A stretch of 64,000 nt of DNA from Azadirachta indica (taxonomy: Eukaryota > Streptophyta > Magnoliopsida > Sapindales > Meliaceae). The stretch covers positions 5,998,890 to 6,062,889 of the forward strand of contig CM040441.1 of the NCBI GenBank assembly GCA_022749755.1. Reading direction: 5' to 3'. The position numbers were made by a program, and so were the translations under genes. The notes below the pieces were generated by a model. It saw only the letters and a program-made list of their open reading frames with translations, was not told the origin of the DNA and searched no databases. Below are positions 1 to 10,387 of this stretch, piece by piece; the first letter of the stretch is position 1; each line of letters begins with the position of its first letter.

Positions 1-295
1 GTACTCTTTATAGTTAAATCAGTATTGTCGTTATTACTTTATATTTATTTGGTATTATAAGTAAACGGTTTAAACTCTATTAATTATTTTTGGGCTAAAT
101 TTATAAGGAATACCTTTTTTAAGATGGCATTTGGGTTGAGATTTTAGTAATATGTTGATTATACATGTTTTGAAGTTTGATATTGTATTTTAGGAGAATT
201 TGTGATTTATAATGTAGAAATAGATTAAATTTTGAAAATGTGTGTACCATTCCAAATCTTGTCATGTTATTACAAAATTTGGGGTATTATAATTT
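1..295 (+). repeat. Dispersed repeat, probable LTR right end
   Basis: This stretch matches 44810-45085 closely by eye. Both share a segment on failure of a TTTATATTTATTT core, a GTAATATGTTGATTATACAT segment, and an end resembling GGGRTRTTAYA. An end reading GGGATGTTACA is common for large plant Ty3/gypsy LTRs, so I infer the right edge of an LTR. The window starts inside it, so its left edge is not visible. No coding capacity is seen. Confidence 0.5.
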
Positions 296-484
296 GATTG
301 CAATGGCTGGGAAACTATTAATCTCCAGCCAGCTGTACAGACCTTGCTGGAAGAAAATAATGTTCCTATATATTAATTATAAAATCATCCACTGTAACTT
401 ACCTTCCATTATTAACCACTCATCCATGTATATTTTAAAATATTGTAAAAATATATGAAGAAAAAGAATTACTGCTCCCATTAC

Positions 485-759
485 CTTGTCATTTATTTCT
501 TCAATGGCTAACTTGGAAAAAGCTATTCCCCACATTGTTGACTTGTTCAACCAATCCCAGATTGTCCTTGAATACGTTAATTAAAGCGCCTGCCTTTCTC
601 AAAGCCATGCTCGTTGGTGCCTCCATGCTGTGCTATCCATTGCTCGAATTGTTCCTCAATGGAAGCTTCATTCAACGTGCGGGACATGGCTTGAGATGCC
701 CAGGTCGCCAAAATCATCACCACAGCAATCGCAAAATATTTTTCAAGTTTAAAAGCCAT
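485..759 (-). pseudogene. Papain-like cysteine protease, 5' fragment
   Basis: Reading on the minus strand from the ATG at 759, the frame gives a signal-peptide-like start (MAFKLEKYFAIAVVMILATW) and then the beginning of the I29 inhibitor prodomain (EQFEQWIAQHGG). It runs parallel to the start of the intact protease encoded at 2747-3894. A stop follows the RRFN segment near 577. A single-base frame change restores similarity to the ERFNIN helix (VFKDNLGLVEQVNN) as far as about 485. Nothing of the mature enzyme follows, so the catalytic Cys, His and Asn are all absent. It is a truncated, frameshifted relic of a tandem duplicate in the same orientation as the two other protease loci. Confidence 0.8.
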
Positions 760-2746
760 TGTTTATATAGGTTGAAGAAGGTTCAGAGAAGATGTATTTC
801 TGTGGTCGCTGGTTAAGTCAATGGCTCAATTGATGTATATTTAGAAAAGGAATTCGTTCTCTAAAACAAGATTCTTATTGTATTGCGCGTATAGTTGGGG
901 GTGGAAAGCAACTTGATTTACCCCAATGCCCGGCAGGTTAATTGCTACTTAATTGTATTGCGTATATCAAATGCATTAATTGTGAAAACTGGAGGTTTCT
1001 ACATGGAGTTCTTCGTGAAATTTATGAACAACTCAAACCTCCGTCAATCAAGCAGCTAAATTAATAATTTTAATCGTTGGGGAATGCTGCTAATGCTTTT
1101 GACGCCAGGTTATGTTCTCATTAGCCAATCGCTGTTGTTGACTTACTGTCAGTATTGCAAAATTTCACAGTATTTGCTTTTTGGAAGATCCTTTAATTCG
1201 TATAACAGACAATTAATTTTATTTGATTGCTTTTGGAAATTTTCACAATTAATTTCATTTTGCTCCTTAACACTTCAGAAAATATTTTTTGATTGATATG
1301 TTAGTATATTACTTTGATGCTTTTAAAAATATATTTGATGTTTTTAAAAATTATTACTTTGGTGCTTAATGTTTAATGTAATTATATATTATCGTGATTA
1401 AGCATCTGTTAAATTATTTATTATTTGTTTGTGTGGAAAAAAGACAAATAATTTATATATATGTTAAATTTTTTGTTAATATTGTTAACATATCTCTGAA
1501 TTGTAAAAATTCACATGCTGTAAAACGACAATAGTCATGGAAAAGAAAATTTATATATACGTCAAAAAAAAAAATTGTATACGGTAATCACTTAAAATTA
1601 GATTGAAGCCAATCAAATAAGAAATAAGGAGTCAAAAGGTCAATGTACATGATTATTTCTTACAGATTTATGGCCTTGATTCACAACACTGATGATGATG
1701 TTCCGTTCCGTGATCTATATTCTCTATATATATATATATATATATATAGCTTTGTAATTGAAGAAAAAATAAATAAAGTATTCCTGATACAATTAATAAT
1801 TTGCTATTAGTTGAGGCTTGATATATAGTTAGTTAATCTCATTTATAGCTTACAAAAATAGTAAGGGTTATTTTTTTTTTATTTGGGTTGGATTTATGCA
1901 GTGTACATTTATTAGTTAAAAGATAATTATCTTTTTTAAATTTTTGATTAATCAAAATGTGAATGTGATACATCAAAAAAATCCTTAATAGTAAAAGCTT
2001 GATGAACAAAGAAAGTAAATTGTCTTTTGCACTATCTTTAGGGAAGATGACAAGTAGTTGACAAAGTTCGTAACAAACCTGATAACATTTTTGAGCTGTA
2101 TCGCTTGGCAGAGTGATCCTTTCCAAGCTCCCATTTAATTTTTCCTCTCCTCTCTTGGTTGTTAGTTAATTAATTAAAAAATAAAAAATAAAAATAGACT
2201 CTTGATAAATAATTTTATTATTCTAAAATATCAAAGTGGCATTCCCTTTTAATTTTATGTATGTGAAATTTTAGTAGAATTGAATCTTACAAGAATCCAA
2301 TAATATTATTTGTTTGTGTATACTCGAGCTTCAAATGACAAGCAGCTCTGAGTCTTAAAAGCTACTATTGTTCGATACATATGCTAGCTGCAATATAATA
2401 TACATATATATATATATATATATTTATGAAAGGTAAACCACAAAGAAATGAAATAAAGCTGAAATTATATTTCAAACAAGACATATAATGACGCCCATTT
2501 AAATATAGGTATCTAGGTAAAAATTTCCATGCAATACTACAAAATAAAAAAGAAAAATATGACCTTGAGAGAACTACTGAAGTATATATATATCATAATA
2601 TTGAGAGTACTTGAACCAAAATGAAACATGTGACAATGGCTTTTCAAAGCAAAAAGCAATTTAGGAAATTAAAGAAATTAAAAAAGGACATTAATAAGCA
2701 TGCATGATGCATGTACATATATCTTTTGAAATCAATTCATTAATAC
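760..2746. other. Gene-free AT-rich interval
   Basis: No supportable gene was found. It holds the former 5' flank of the protease fragment and two (TA)n microsatellites, at about 1725-1748 and 2399-2422. It also contains the presumed 3' untranslated region of the intact protease just below 2747. A minus-strand frame at 1839-2126 was examined and not recognised. Confidence 0.6.
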
Positions 2747-3894
2747 TCATGCAACTGGATAGGAAGATCTAGTGGCAATGCCGCAGAGGCCTCCGGGAAC
2801 ACCAGCATCTCTCTGAATCCTCATATAGCCACTCTCACCCCAAGTCTCACCCCATGAATTCTTAATTAACCAGTAATTCATCCCATCTTCAGACGTTCCG
2901 TACCCTATGAGAGTAACGGCATGATCACACTGAGTCCCACATTGTCCATTGAAAACACCACTTTGATAGTTCTGAAAGTCTTGTCCACCACCTTCTATAC
3001 AAACAGATACTGGATGCATGCTTACAGCGTTCAGTAGTGCTTGTTCGTCATTCGCTGGTAAATCTTCAAATTTGCTTATTCGGACCGCTGCCATGGCTGC
3101 CTTTTGTGCATCGCAAGTTCCTTGCATTTCTTGGTACGGGTAATCTGTTTCGGTGGCTATACCCTTGTTGTCTATAATATATTGAAAGGCATAATCCATG
3201 AAACCCCCATTGCATCCTTGGTTACCGTAACTAGTGGAGCAATCTACTAATTGTTGCTCTGAAAGTGAAATTAGTTTTCCCGTATTAATTTGGTTCATCC
3301 CTTCCAAGGCTCCTACCGTTGAAAATGCCCAACAGCATCCTGTATAGAAATAATTAATTAAATAAGTTAGAGAAAGCAAAATTTCAAAAGTTAAAAGGCA
3401 CTAATTAATTAGCAGAGTCATATAATTAATTAGAAGCGTATAAAATTTGCTCACTTACCACAGTTGCCTTGCTGCTTAATACCGGTAACAGCTCCTTCCT
3501 TTCTCCAATCCTTGCTAGTAGGAACATCAGCCAGGTTTTCATACCTGAATGATGTTGTGGATGGTCGTGAGTTGTTCGGCATCTTATATCCTGTATATAA
3601 AGCACGAAACTCAGCATTAGTTAAATCTGACAACTCGCTTACGCCTAACTTGTATGTCCGATTTCCTTCCTTATTGGCTTTCTCAATGTATTCAAGATTT
3701 TGCTTGAATATATTAAGACGCATTTGCTTCTCTGCTTCATCCTGGTAAGTGCGTCCATACTCTGTCATCCATTGCTCATGTTTCTCAACAACGGATGACT
3801 CTTGCAATGTGCGAGAGAAGACATGAGGTGCACAAGTCGCCAGAATGATCAACATCATAGGAAAGAGAAAAGCTTTCTCAAGTGTTAAAGCCAT
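2747..3894 (-). CDS. SAG12/SAG39-like papain-family cysteine protease
   Basis: Secreted or vacuolar peptidase of family C1A, probably acting in senescence-type proteolysis (family inference). The CDS is complement(2747..3339, 3459..3894), giving 342 residues, the usual family length. The intron has GTAAGT and ACAG borders and splits a Gly codon. The start at 3894 is chosen because it opens a typical signal peptide ([20 protein letters not shown]); upstream residues in frame look like leader. The I29 prodomain carries a perfect ERFNIN spacing (E-x3-R-x3-F-x2-N-x3-I-x3-N). The mature enzyme starts near [16 protein letters not shown]142 forms the oxyanion hole, C148 is the nucleophile, and H285 ([11 protein letters not shown]) and N306 (NSWGE) complete the catalytic set. 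The residue before the nucleophile is Cys (GCCWAF) rather than the commoner Ser. No granulin domain or ER-retention tail is present; it ends SSYPVA. Broken relatives lie on both sides. It appears complete and functional. Confidence 0.93.
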
Positions 3895-4000
3895 TGATAT
3901 TTTGCAAGTGGGACAAGGTTTTTCGTAGCTACCTTGGGTTTTAGTAAATTTGTAAGCAATGAAGAAGTGAAACACACAACGTAGCTATATATAGAAAGAT
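3895..4000 (-). promoter_or_regulatory. Protease core promoter with TATA box
   Basis: On the minus strand a CTATATATAG box lies at 3985-3994, about 90 bases before the ATG at 3894. That places a transcription start roughly 30 bases downstream of the box and leaves a 5' leader of about 60 bases, normal for plants. Position and sequence only; no start-site data. Confidence 0.55.
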
Positions 4001-4689
4001 GGATTCGTTGTTTTGAACAATGCATGCGTGGAACATCCTCAAATTTTCATGCATCTAGGCGCCCATTGCGTTGACGTGCCCCATACTTCGTGTACAATTT
4101 GAAGCCAATCAAACACAATTATCTCCGCGATTGCAGCTGCTCGTGTCTTTTCTGTGGAATGATGGTCAATATCACATATATAATCATCCATTGGGTAGTG
4201 AATTCTTTTATTATTGATTATCTCTTTTTGAGTAATAAGATCGATGCTGATGACTAGTTTGTTGCTATTCTAGTTCTTCTATCATCTTCTATTTTTAGTT
4301 TCTTCTCTGCTAAGTTGTCTTGTTTATGCCAGATGGAGTTCTCTTGTTGGAGAGTGCTCTTCTCTTAATGAACAAAAACAGATTCCAGAGCTGAAACTGC
4401 ACGGCAACGGGGGTGGAATGGGCAGATTTGGGCTGATACCAGCAGTGAAATTGGGGGAACACCATCAATGAAATTGGGTTTTTGGCTGAAGATAGCCATT
4501 TATACGTGTGAATACACAAGAAGACAATACCCATTCAAGAACATGTGTGTGCTCCCATGGAGAAAATCCTTGTTATTTGGCCTCTTTCGAATAGATTTCT
4601 TTGCTTGATAAGTTGACTCAAATCTGCATGATCTTCTTAATCAATTCATTCACGTGATGAGTTGGTAGCTTAGCATCTTAGTGACTGAC
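4001..4689. other. Gene-free interval upstream of protease
   Basis: This is the likely distal promoter of the intact protease, followed by unassigned sequence. Open frames here (for example 4310-4534 on the minus strand) show no domain I recognise. Confidence 0.4.
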
Positions 4690-5160
4690 ACACCTTATGT
4701 AATCCCCGTCTATCGAATCTGTCAATCAAATTCTGCTGAGCTTCGCAAACTTGCAAAGCTTTTACTATTTGATAAGCTTCGGAAACTCCCTCTCCCCAGC
4801 TCCCACCCATGAATTCTTGATTAACCAGTAATTCAATCCAAAAATAGTTGTTCCATATCTGACGACAGTAACGCCGTGATCTACGGTAGTCAAACAAGGA
4901 CCATTTTAGACACCGCCAGCGTAATGCCTGAAGCCTGTTTGGCTCCTTGCATCGCTACAGCCTTTAGTAATGCCTCTTGATCAGTAGTTGATATATCTAT
5001 ATAACTTCTACTTTGAGCAGCTTTCACGGCTTCCCGCTGTTGGTTGCAAGCTTCTTCCCGTTGCTCGTACGGGTAGTCATATTCAGTGGTTATACCATTG
5101 CTTCATATAATATATGAGATGGCACTTTCCATGAAACTAACCTGGCGCCCTGACAGTGAT
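4690..5160 (-). pseudogene. Papain-like cysteine protease, mature-domain fragment
   Basis: Minus-strand reading gives FMESAISYII, then GITTEYDYPYEQ, then a stretch ending in EALLKAVAMQ. These parallel [22 protein letters not shown] and [10 protein letters not shown] of the intact protease. After a stop near 4915 the similarity continues in shifted frames through a [11 protein letters not shown] segment (catalytic His region) and NYWLIKNSW (catalytic Asn region). The signal peptide, prodomain and nucleophile Cys exon are missing. The fragment therefore covers only the second-exon part, with at least one stop and one frameshift. It is a non-functional duplicate in the same orientation as its neighbours. 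Confidence 0.8.
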
Positions 5161-6214
5161 TTTTGAATCAAATGGATGGGTTTAATTTCATTTTTCCGTT
5201 GTCGGCGTTTTCCCTTTTTCAATTGGATACTTAATTAAAATAAATAAATAAAACAACTAAAAAATTGTCAAATCTCAATCCCATTTTTTAAAATTCAAAA
5301 CTCAATCAATAAAAATGTATTACATATATTTTTAGTCTAAAAATTAGTACTTGATTTTTTAAACTTAAAATCAAAAGCTAAATGTATTTGTGCAGAATAT
5401 ATAACCTCTGTAAGTATTTTCTAGGCCTAGAGTACTGAAATTTTTATCATCTAAAGGGTAATTTTTATGCATCGTAAACATGTAGAAAAAAAAAAAGACC
5501 ACGTATATAAAGGACAACAATTCTTCGAATTCTGTAATGAAATTCGCATTAATATATTTCAATTAAAGCAAAAAGTAAAAATCATTTGATTATTCAATTC
5601 TTGCAATTGCAACTAAATTTTTCAATGACCATTACTGCAATTGCAACTAAATTTTTGAAAATGTCTTTGGGCAGAAAATATAAACTTTGTAATTATTTTC
5701 TAAGCCTAGAGTACTGAAATTTTTATCATCTAATATGCAACAGTTATTTGGAAGGTGTTTTAATAAAACAGAAATTGGTACTCTTTCCGCATATAAATGA
5801 AACACAGTATATTTATTTTCTATCAAAGGACAACAGAAAAATTGTGTATAACCAAGAAGAAGCTAAAGGGAGAAATCAACTTATTATTCATTAGATTATA
5901 TTTGCTATGGCTCAAGGTATGCATTATTATTTTTCAATTATTAATAATATATTTTTATTAATAATTTATTTAATTATTTTTATGTGTGGTATCAAAGTAA
6001 GGTTTAAAGAACTTATGATTTCCATTTAAGATTCTTAGCTTTCCCTACCATTTATTAATTAGAACTTAATTGGAAATTTTTTTATGGCAAATTTATAATT
6101 GTTAATTTATTTTTCGATTATGTTATTGGAAAGAATGTACTAATCAATAATTATAGAATTTAATTATATAGATACTATTTTATTTAAGACTATTTTTTAA
6201 GATAATTATGGAAT
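5161..6214. other. Gene-free interval between protease cluster and TNL1
   Basis: AT-rich with no gene supported. It contains the partial tandem duplication at 5385-5840, listed separately. TNL similarity begins only near 6215. Confidence 0.5.
5385..5840 (+). repeat. Partial tandem duplication, about 285-bp spacing
   Basis: A segment with GTATTTTCTAGGCCTAGAG followed by TACTGAAATTTTTATCATCT (about 5410-5453) recurs as a close match at about 5692-5735. The later AAAGGACAACA also recurs (5510 and 5826). A shorter doublet GCAATTGCAACTAAATTTTT sits at about 5605 and 5639. This suggests a local duplication of roughly 285 bases with later divergence. No coding role is seen. Confidence 0.6.
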
Positions 6215-8044
6215 CTGTCAATGGAAAATAATTTTCTTGATATTACATGGCTTTTTAAGGAACATATTGAAGGTTACCTGAAATCAATTTTTAATTAATG
6301 ACCTTGACCTTTATTTGGTACAACTTGCATTAGATGTCTTAGTTGGTAAATCACTTACAAAAATATCACAACATAGGCTAAAAATGCATAATTTATTGCA
6401 AGAACTGAGTTGAGAAATTGTTTGCCAAGAATTGAAAGATGATCCAATGAAACGTAGCAGATAGTGGGATTATAAGAATATTTACTATGTACTAAATAAA
6501 AATAAGGTAATCAAGAGCCCAATTGATTTTTTTTCTTATTTTTTTAATAGATGTTGGATAAAGAATAAAATCAAATGCATTTTGTTTGGCATTATTTTTC
6601 ATATTTAACCATATTTTCTTATTCATCATTATTCTTTTTCTTTGTTAGGGGACTGATTTAATTAAAGATATATTCTTGGATTTGTTGAAAATAAAAGACA
6701 TACATCTAGATTATAGAGCCTTTGCAAAGGCAACTAGTTTAAAAATGCTAAAATTTTATATGCCTAAATATCTAAATGTGTCGAATACGAGATCCAGAGT
6801 TCATCTTTTTGAAGATCTTAAATACCTTTCAGATAAATTGAGATATCTCTATTAGTATAAATATCCTTATAATACATCACCAAAGATTTTAATGTAGAGA
6901 ATCTTATTAGAATTTGCCTACCTTATAGTAAAGTTGAACAACTCTAAGAAAGAGAAAAACATTATATATTACCTAATAAAATATATTTTAATTTTAAATT
7001 TAATTATGAAATTCTTTAGTGCTAATTTATTTGAATGATTATTTATACGTTTTTGCAAGAAGCTTAAAAGTTGAAATGTATTGATCTTCATCACTCTCAA
7101 TATCTCTCGCTTAGATTTCGAACCCTTTAGAAACCCCAATCATAAGAAATTAAATCTTTTGAATTGTGTGAGGTTTCCTTGTGTTCCTTCATACATTCAG
7201 AATTTCAACAACCTTAGGATCCTGCATTTGAATGGCTGCAGCAATCTTGGGTGCTTCCCATGCCACATCTAAAATCTAGTAACTATTGATTTGTTATATT
7301 GTGTTAATCTCAGAATTTTTAGAGATTTTAGGAAACATAATAGAGCTACATTTAAGCAGGGCAGCAATAAAAGACGTTCCCTCATCAGTTGAGAGTCTAA
7401 CAGATCTTGAAACTTTAAATCTACAATCTTATAAGACTGAAGATTCCTTCGACTAGTATTTGTACATTGAAATCTCTTTATGGACTTTACCTTGGTCACT
7501 GCTTATTGGTTGAGAGTTTACCAGAGATCATGGAGAAAATGAAACATTTAAGTTGTACTGAATTAGAATCCACAGCAGTTAAGGAGCTACCATCTTCAAT
7601 TGAAAATGTAAAGTAATACTTGAATTTGAAAGGTTGCTCCAAAAGTCATAGTTTCCCCAGAACCTACAAAATGTAAAATCTTTGGTTGCCATTCTGGAGG
7701 GAAATCCACCATCACTTAAATACCATACTTTGTCAGATATCTAACAAAATTGAAAGACTTCATCCTTCTAGATGTAGAGGTTTGGTATTACCTCCATTAT
7801 TAACTTTTTCTTCTCCTAGAGAATTGAGAATAGATTACTGTGATATGAAAGAAACACCGCAGCATATTGACTATTTAACCTTATTGAGAAGTTTAAATTT
7901 AGAGAGAAATAACTTTGAAATTTTGCCTACGAGTATTAAGCAACTGTCTAAGTCATATGAGCTTATTTTGAAAAATTGAAATACGCTTTAACCATTACTA
8001 GAGGTTCCAATTGGTCTAGAGTTTCTAAAAACAATGAATTGTAA

Positions 8045-8299
8045 GATAATAACCCCCATAACTCGAAATACGAATGTCAAGATAATAATCTTATAAAAGA
8101 CAAAATCAGAAAAGAATATTTTTTTATCGAATTAAAGATTATTTAAAATGATAACATAGTTTTCTATATATAATAGAGAAAATGTAGCGTTACAAAATAA
8201 CTCTTACCTAAATAAGAAAATTAAGAATTAATAACAAATTAAATTAGAAAGAATAAAAGACTTCTTAAACTATTTAAATTGTAAAATTTTCCTACATCA
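8045..8299 (-). repeat. 3' LTR of TNL1 insertion, truncated
   Basis: Aligns by eye with about 9618-9890 (shared ACTCTTACCTAAATAAGAAA and TATATATAATAGAGAAAA). It lacks the outer ~110 bases present in the other LTR. TNL1 exon sequence ends abruptly at its edge. Confidence 0.7.
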
Positions 8300-9492
8300 G
8301 ATTTTTCTCTCTTAAAGAAAACTCATCCTTGAGTTTTATTTGGTGAACGAAACTTATAGTGCAATATTAAATCATCTTGTGATTTAAAGAAATAACTCTT
8401 TTTAGCGAACTTTCTGAAAACTCGGAATTACCAAAATTTTTTCCTTTATTTCCACTTGTTAATGACTCTTCTAAAATATGTGTACTTGTAATAACAAACT
8501 ACTTTCAAGTTTCTCATAAGTCTTATCAAATCTTACTCGATATGTTTACGGAATAAATTTTCCTTGCAACCAAATCTTCCTCAAAAATAACCATTTTATG
8601 TTCAATATGAATAGGTAGAACCAAATCGATGATATGTGGACTATCTTCAACTTGAATTTCTCACCCATAATCAATCTTATTATCAATTTTTAAATTAAAA
8701 TTAAATAAAATCTCTTCTTATATAATCTTTTGCACATCTTTAGTCGTTTTTTCAAGCATATGTTTAGTCATTACCTCAGGGTCAACTCTAGTCATGTTAT
8801 AAAATAGCTTGTTAACTACACTGTCAACAACACTTCTTATAACTCCATCCAAGTCAAGTTTTAATTGCACTTTGATTTCTTTGGCTAAAATCAAAGTCAA
8901 GCTTTAATTGCACTCCGATTTCTTTGGCTAAAAGAATGGTATCCGGTAATGTACAGATAGTATATGATAGCATACGATCTCTTATATTAGTATAGAGCCT
9001 CTCCGAAAATCTTTCAACTAAAAACTTTTCACTCTCATAAAAAAATTGAACAATCATGAAAATCATCAAACTTTGTAACATAAGAATGAATAGATTTTAT
9101 ACCTTGACGTGTCAAACAATAATCAAGAGGAATGAACTATGACCTCATTAATCGCGTCATTTGATCCTATGATTGAACTTTATTTTCTCGACTCATAAGT
9201 TGTGTCCTTTGTAATATATTCTACCAATCTGATACACTACCTTTTATTAGGAAACAAGGTATAAATTGTACTCATTTGCCTTCAGGACCTTGTCAACTTT
9301 AAAAAATTCTTCGGCATCTTCCAATCAAAATAAAAATAAATTAAGTTTATATTTTTTATCAAACAACAATGCATCATGCTTAACTTAACAGATTGTGATT
9401 CTAAATGTTTTTAATTTTTTTTTGTGAAAGGATGTATTGACGGATGTGGTTGTATTTAGTGGTACAGGAAAGCTCTGTTTAGTATAGAGGTA

Positions 9493-9505
9493 GGCTCTAA
9501 TACCA
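9493..9505 (-). other. Primer-binding site, initiator-Met tRNA type
   Basis: TGGTATTAGAGCC on the minus strand. It differs at one position from TGGTATCAGAGC, the usual plant LTR-element site complementary to initiator tRNA-Met. It fixes the element's orientation. Confidence 0.65.
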
Positions 9506-9507
9506 AT

Positions 9508-9890
9508 CGACGTAAGCAGAATAGAGATGGAATAAAAACACCTTGTCAAATGGCAAATCTTGTTCGTTCTTTGACACAATGAGTTAGATAAATTATTTAA
9601 CGAATAAAATTATATGTCTTTTTAACCCTAATAGCTCAAAACGCTAGAATTAAAATAATAATGCCATAAGGGATAAAATTAAAAAGGAATATTTTTATTA
9701 AATCAAAGATTATTTAAAACAATAACATAAGGCTCTCCATATATAATAGAGAAAAATCTCTGTTATAAGTTAACTCAAATGAGAAAAATAACTCTTACCT
9801 AAATAAGAAATTGAGAATTAAATAACAAATTAAATTGATAAGAATAAAAGATTTCTTAATCTAATTAAATCCTAAAATTGTCCTAGATCA
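9508..9890 (-). repeat. 5' LTR of TNL1 insertion
   Basis: The outer edge (TGATCTAGG on the minus strand) abuts TNL1 jelly-roll sequence. The inner edge is placed just before the primer-binding site. That inner edge is inferred and uncertain by a few bases. Confidence 0.6.
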
Positions 9891-10387
9891 GGAACCTTCA
9901 TTGGATTTAGTTTTTGTGTTGTTATTGCATTTGAAGATGTTTTTGAGACTGATATGCACTTTAGAGTCCTATGTGGATATAGTTTTGAAACCCAAAAGTT
10001 GGCCAGACATTCTGGTTACAACGCAAGCCTTGCTGCATGGCATCTGATTAGAACTACATAGTTTATGACTTGGATCATGTCTTCCTTGGATTTGATCCTT
10101 GTTCACTTGATTTAGACCATCATATATCTTTCTCATGTGATTTCTTCAATGCCTACGAAAAAAAAAAAGTAGAGATGAAATGTTGCAGGGTGTGTCCAGT
10201 ATATGTACATCCCATTGAGACAAAACCCAACACTTTTACTATAAGTATGGTACCACCAACTGAAGAGGAATGTAGGAAACTGTATAGTGAATTCCATAAT
10301 GAGGCTAGCACAGGTGCAACTAGTAATGGAAGATATGATGAGAAGAAAATCAACGCTCCTCAGCAACAAAGTTCCTTTCTCTCTTAA

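Larger units (their letters stand above)
8045..9890 (-). mobile_element. Small LTR retrotransposon inserted in TNL1
   Basis: Two similar direct repeats, 8045-8299 and about 9508-9890, flank roughly 1.2 kb. On the minus strand a 13-base site TGGTATTAGAGCC (9493-9505) resembles the initiator-Met tRNA primer-binding site and follows the 5' LTR. A polypurine tract (complement of 8300-8314, AAGAGAGAAAAAT) precedes the 3' LTR, and both LTRs open TGAT(C/G)TAGG. The internal part keeps only gag-like scraps on the minus strand (for example 8854-9081) with stops. No protease, integrase or RT is seen. It is non-autonomous or heavily deleted. Gag similarity to Ty3/gypsy is a weak impression. Confidence 0.75.
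6215..10387 (+). pseudogene. TNL1: 5'-truncated TIR-NB-LRR disease-resistance relic
   Basis: TIR and most of NB-ARC are absent. Similarity to TNL3 starts in the winged-helix part (about 6215) and runs through ALDVLVGKSL and LKMHNLLQEL (MHD changed to MHN, then a stop) to a splice donor at 6506. The linker exon (6649 to about 6959) keeps SLKMLKFYMPKYL, but its donor GT has become CA. The LRR exon (about 7060-8044) holds many stops. A small LTR element occupies 8045-9890. The C-terminal jelly-roll exon resumes at about 9893 (FIGFSFCVVIAFEDVF) and ends early at 10387, where a Gln codon in TNL3 reads as a stop. About 430 bases of coding sequence plus an intron are missing around the insertion, so a deletion accompanied it. 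The family senses pathogen effectors; this copy cannot. Confidence 0.85.

Noticed and set aside
1839..2126. 95-residue minus-strand open frame
   Set aside because: No domain, no homologous partner in the window, AT-driven Leu/Ile/Lys content; probably chance.
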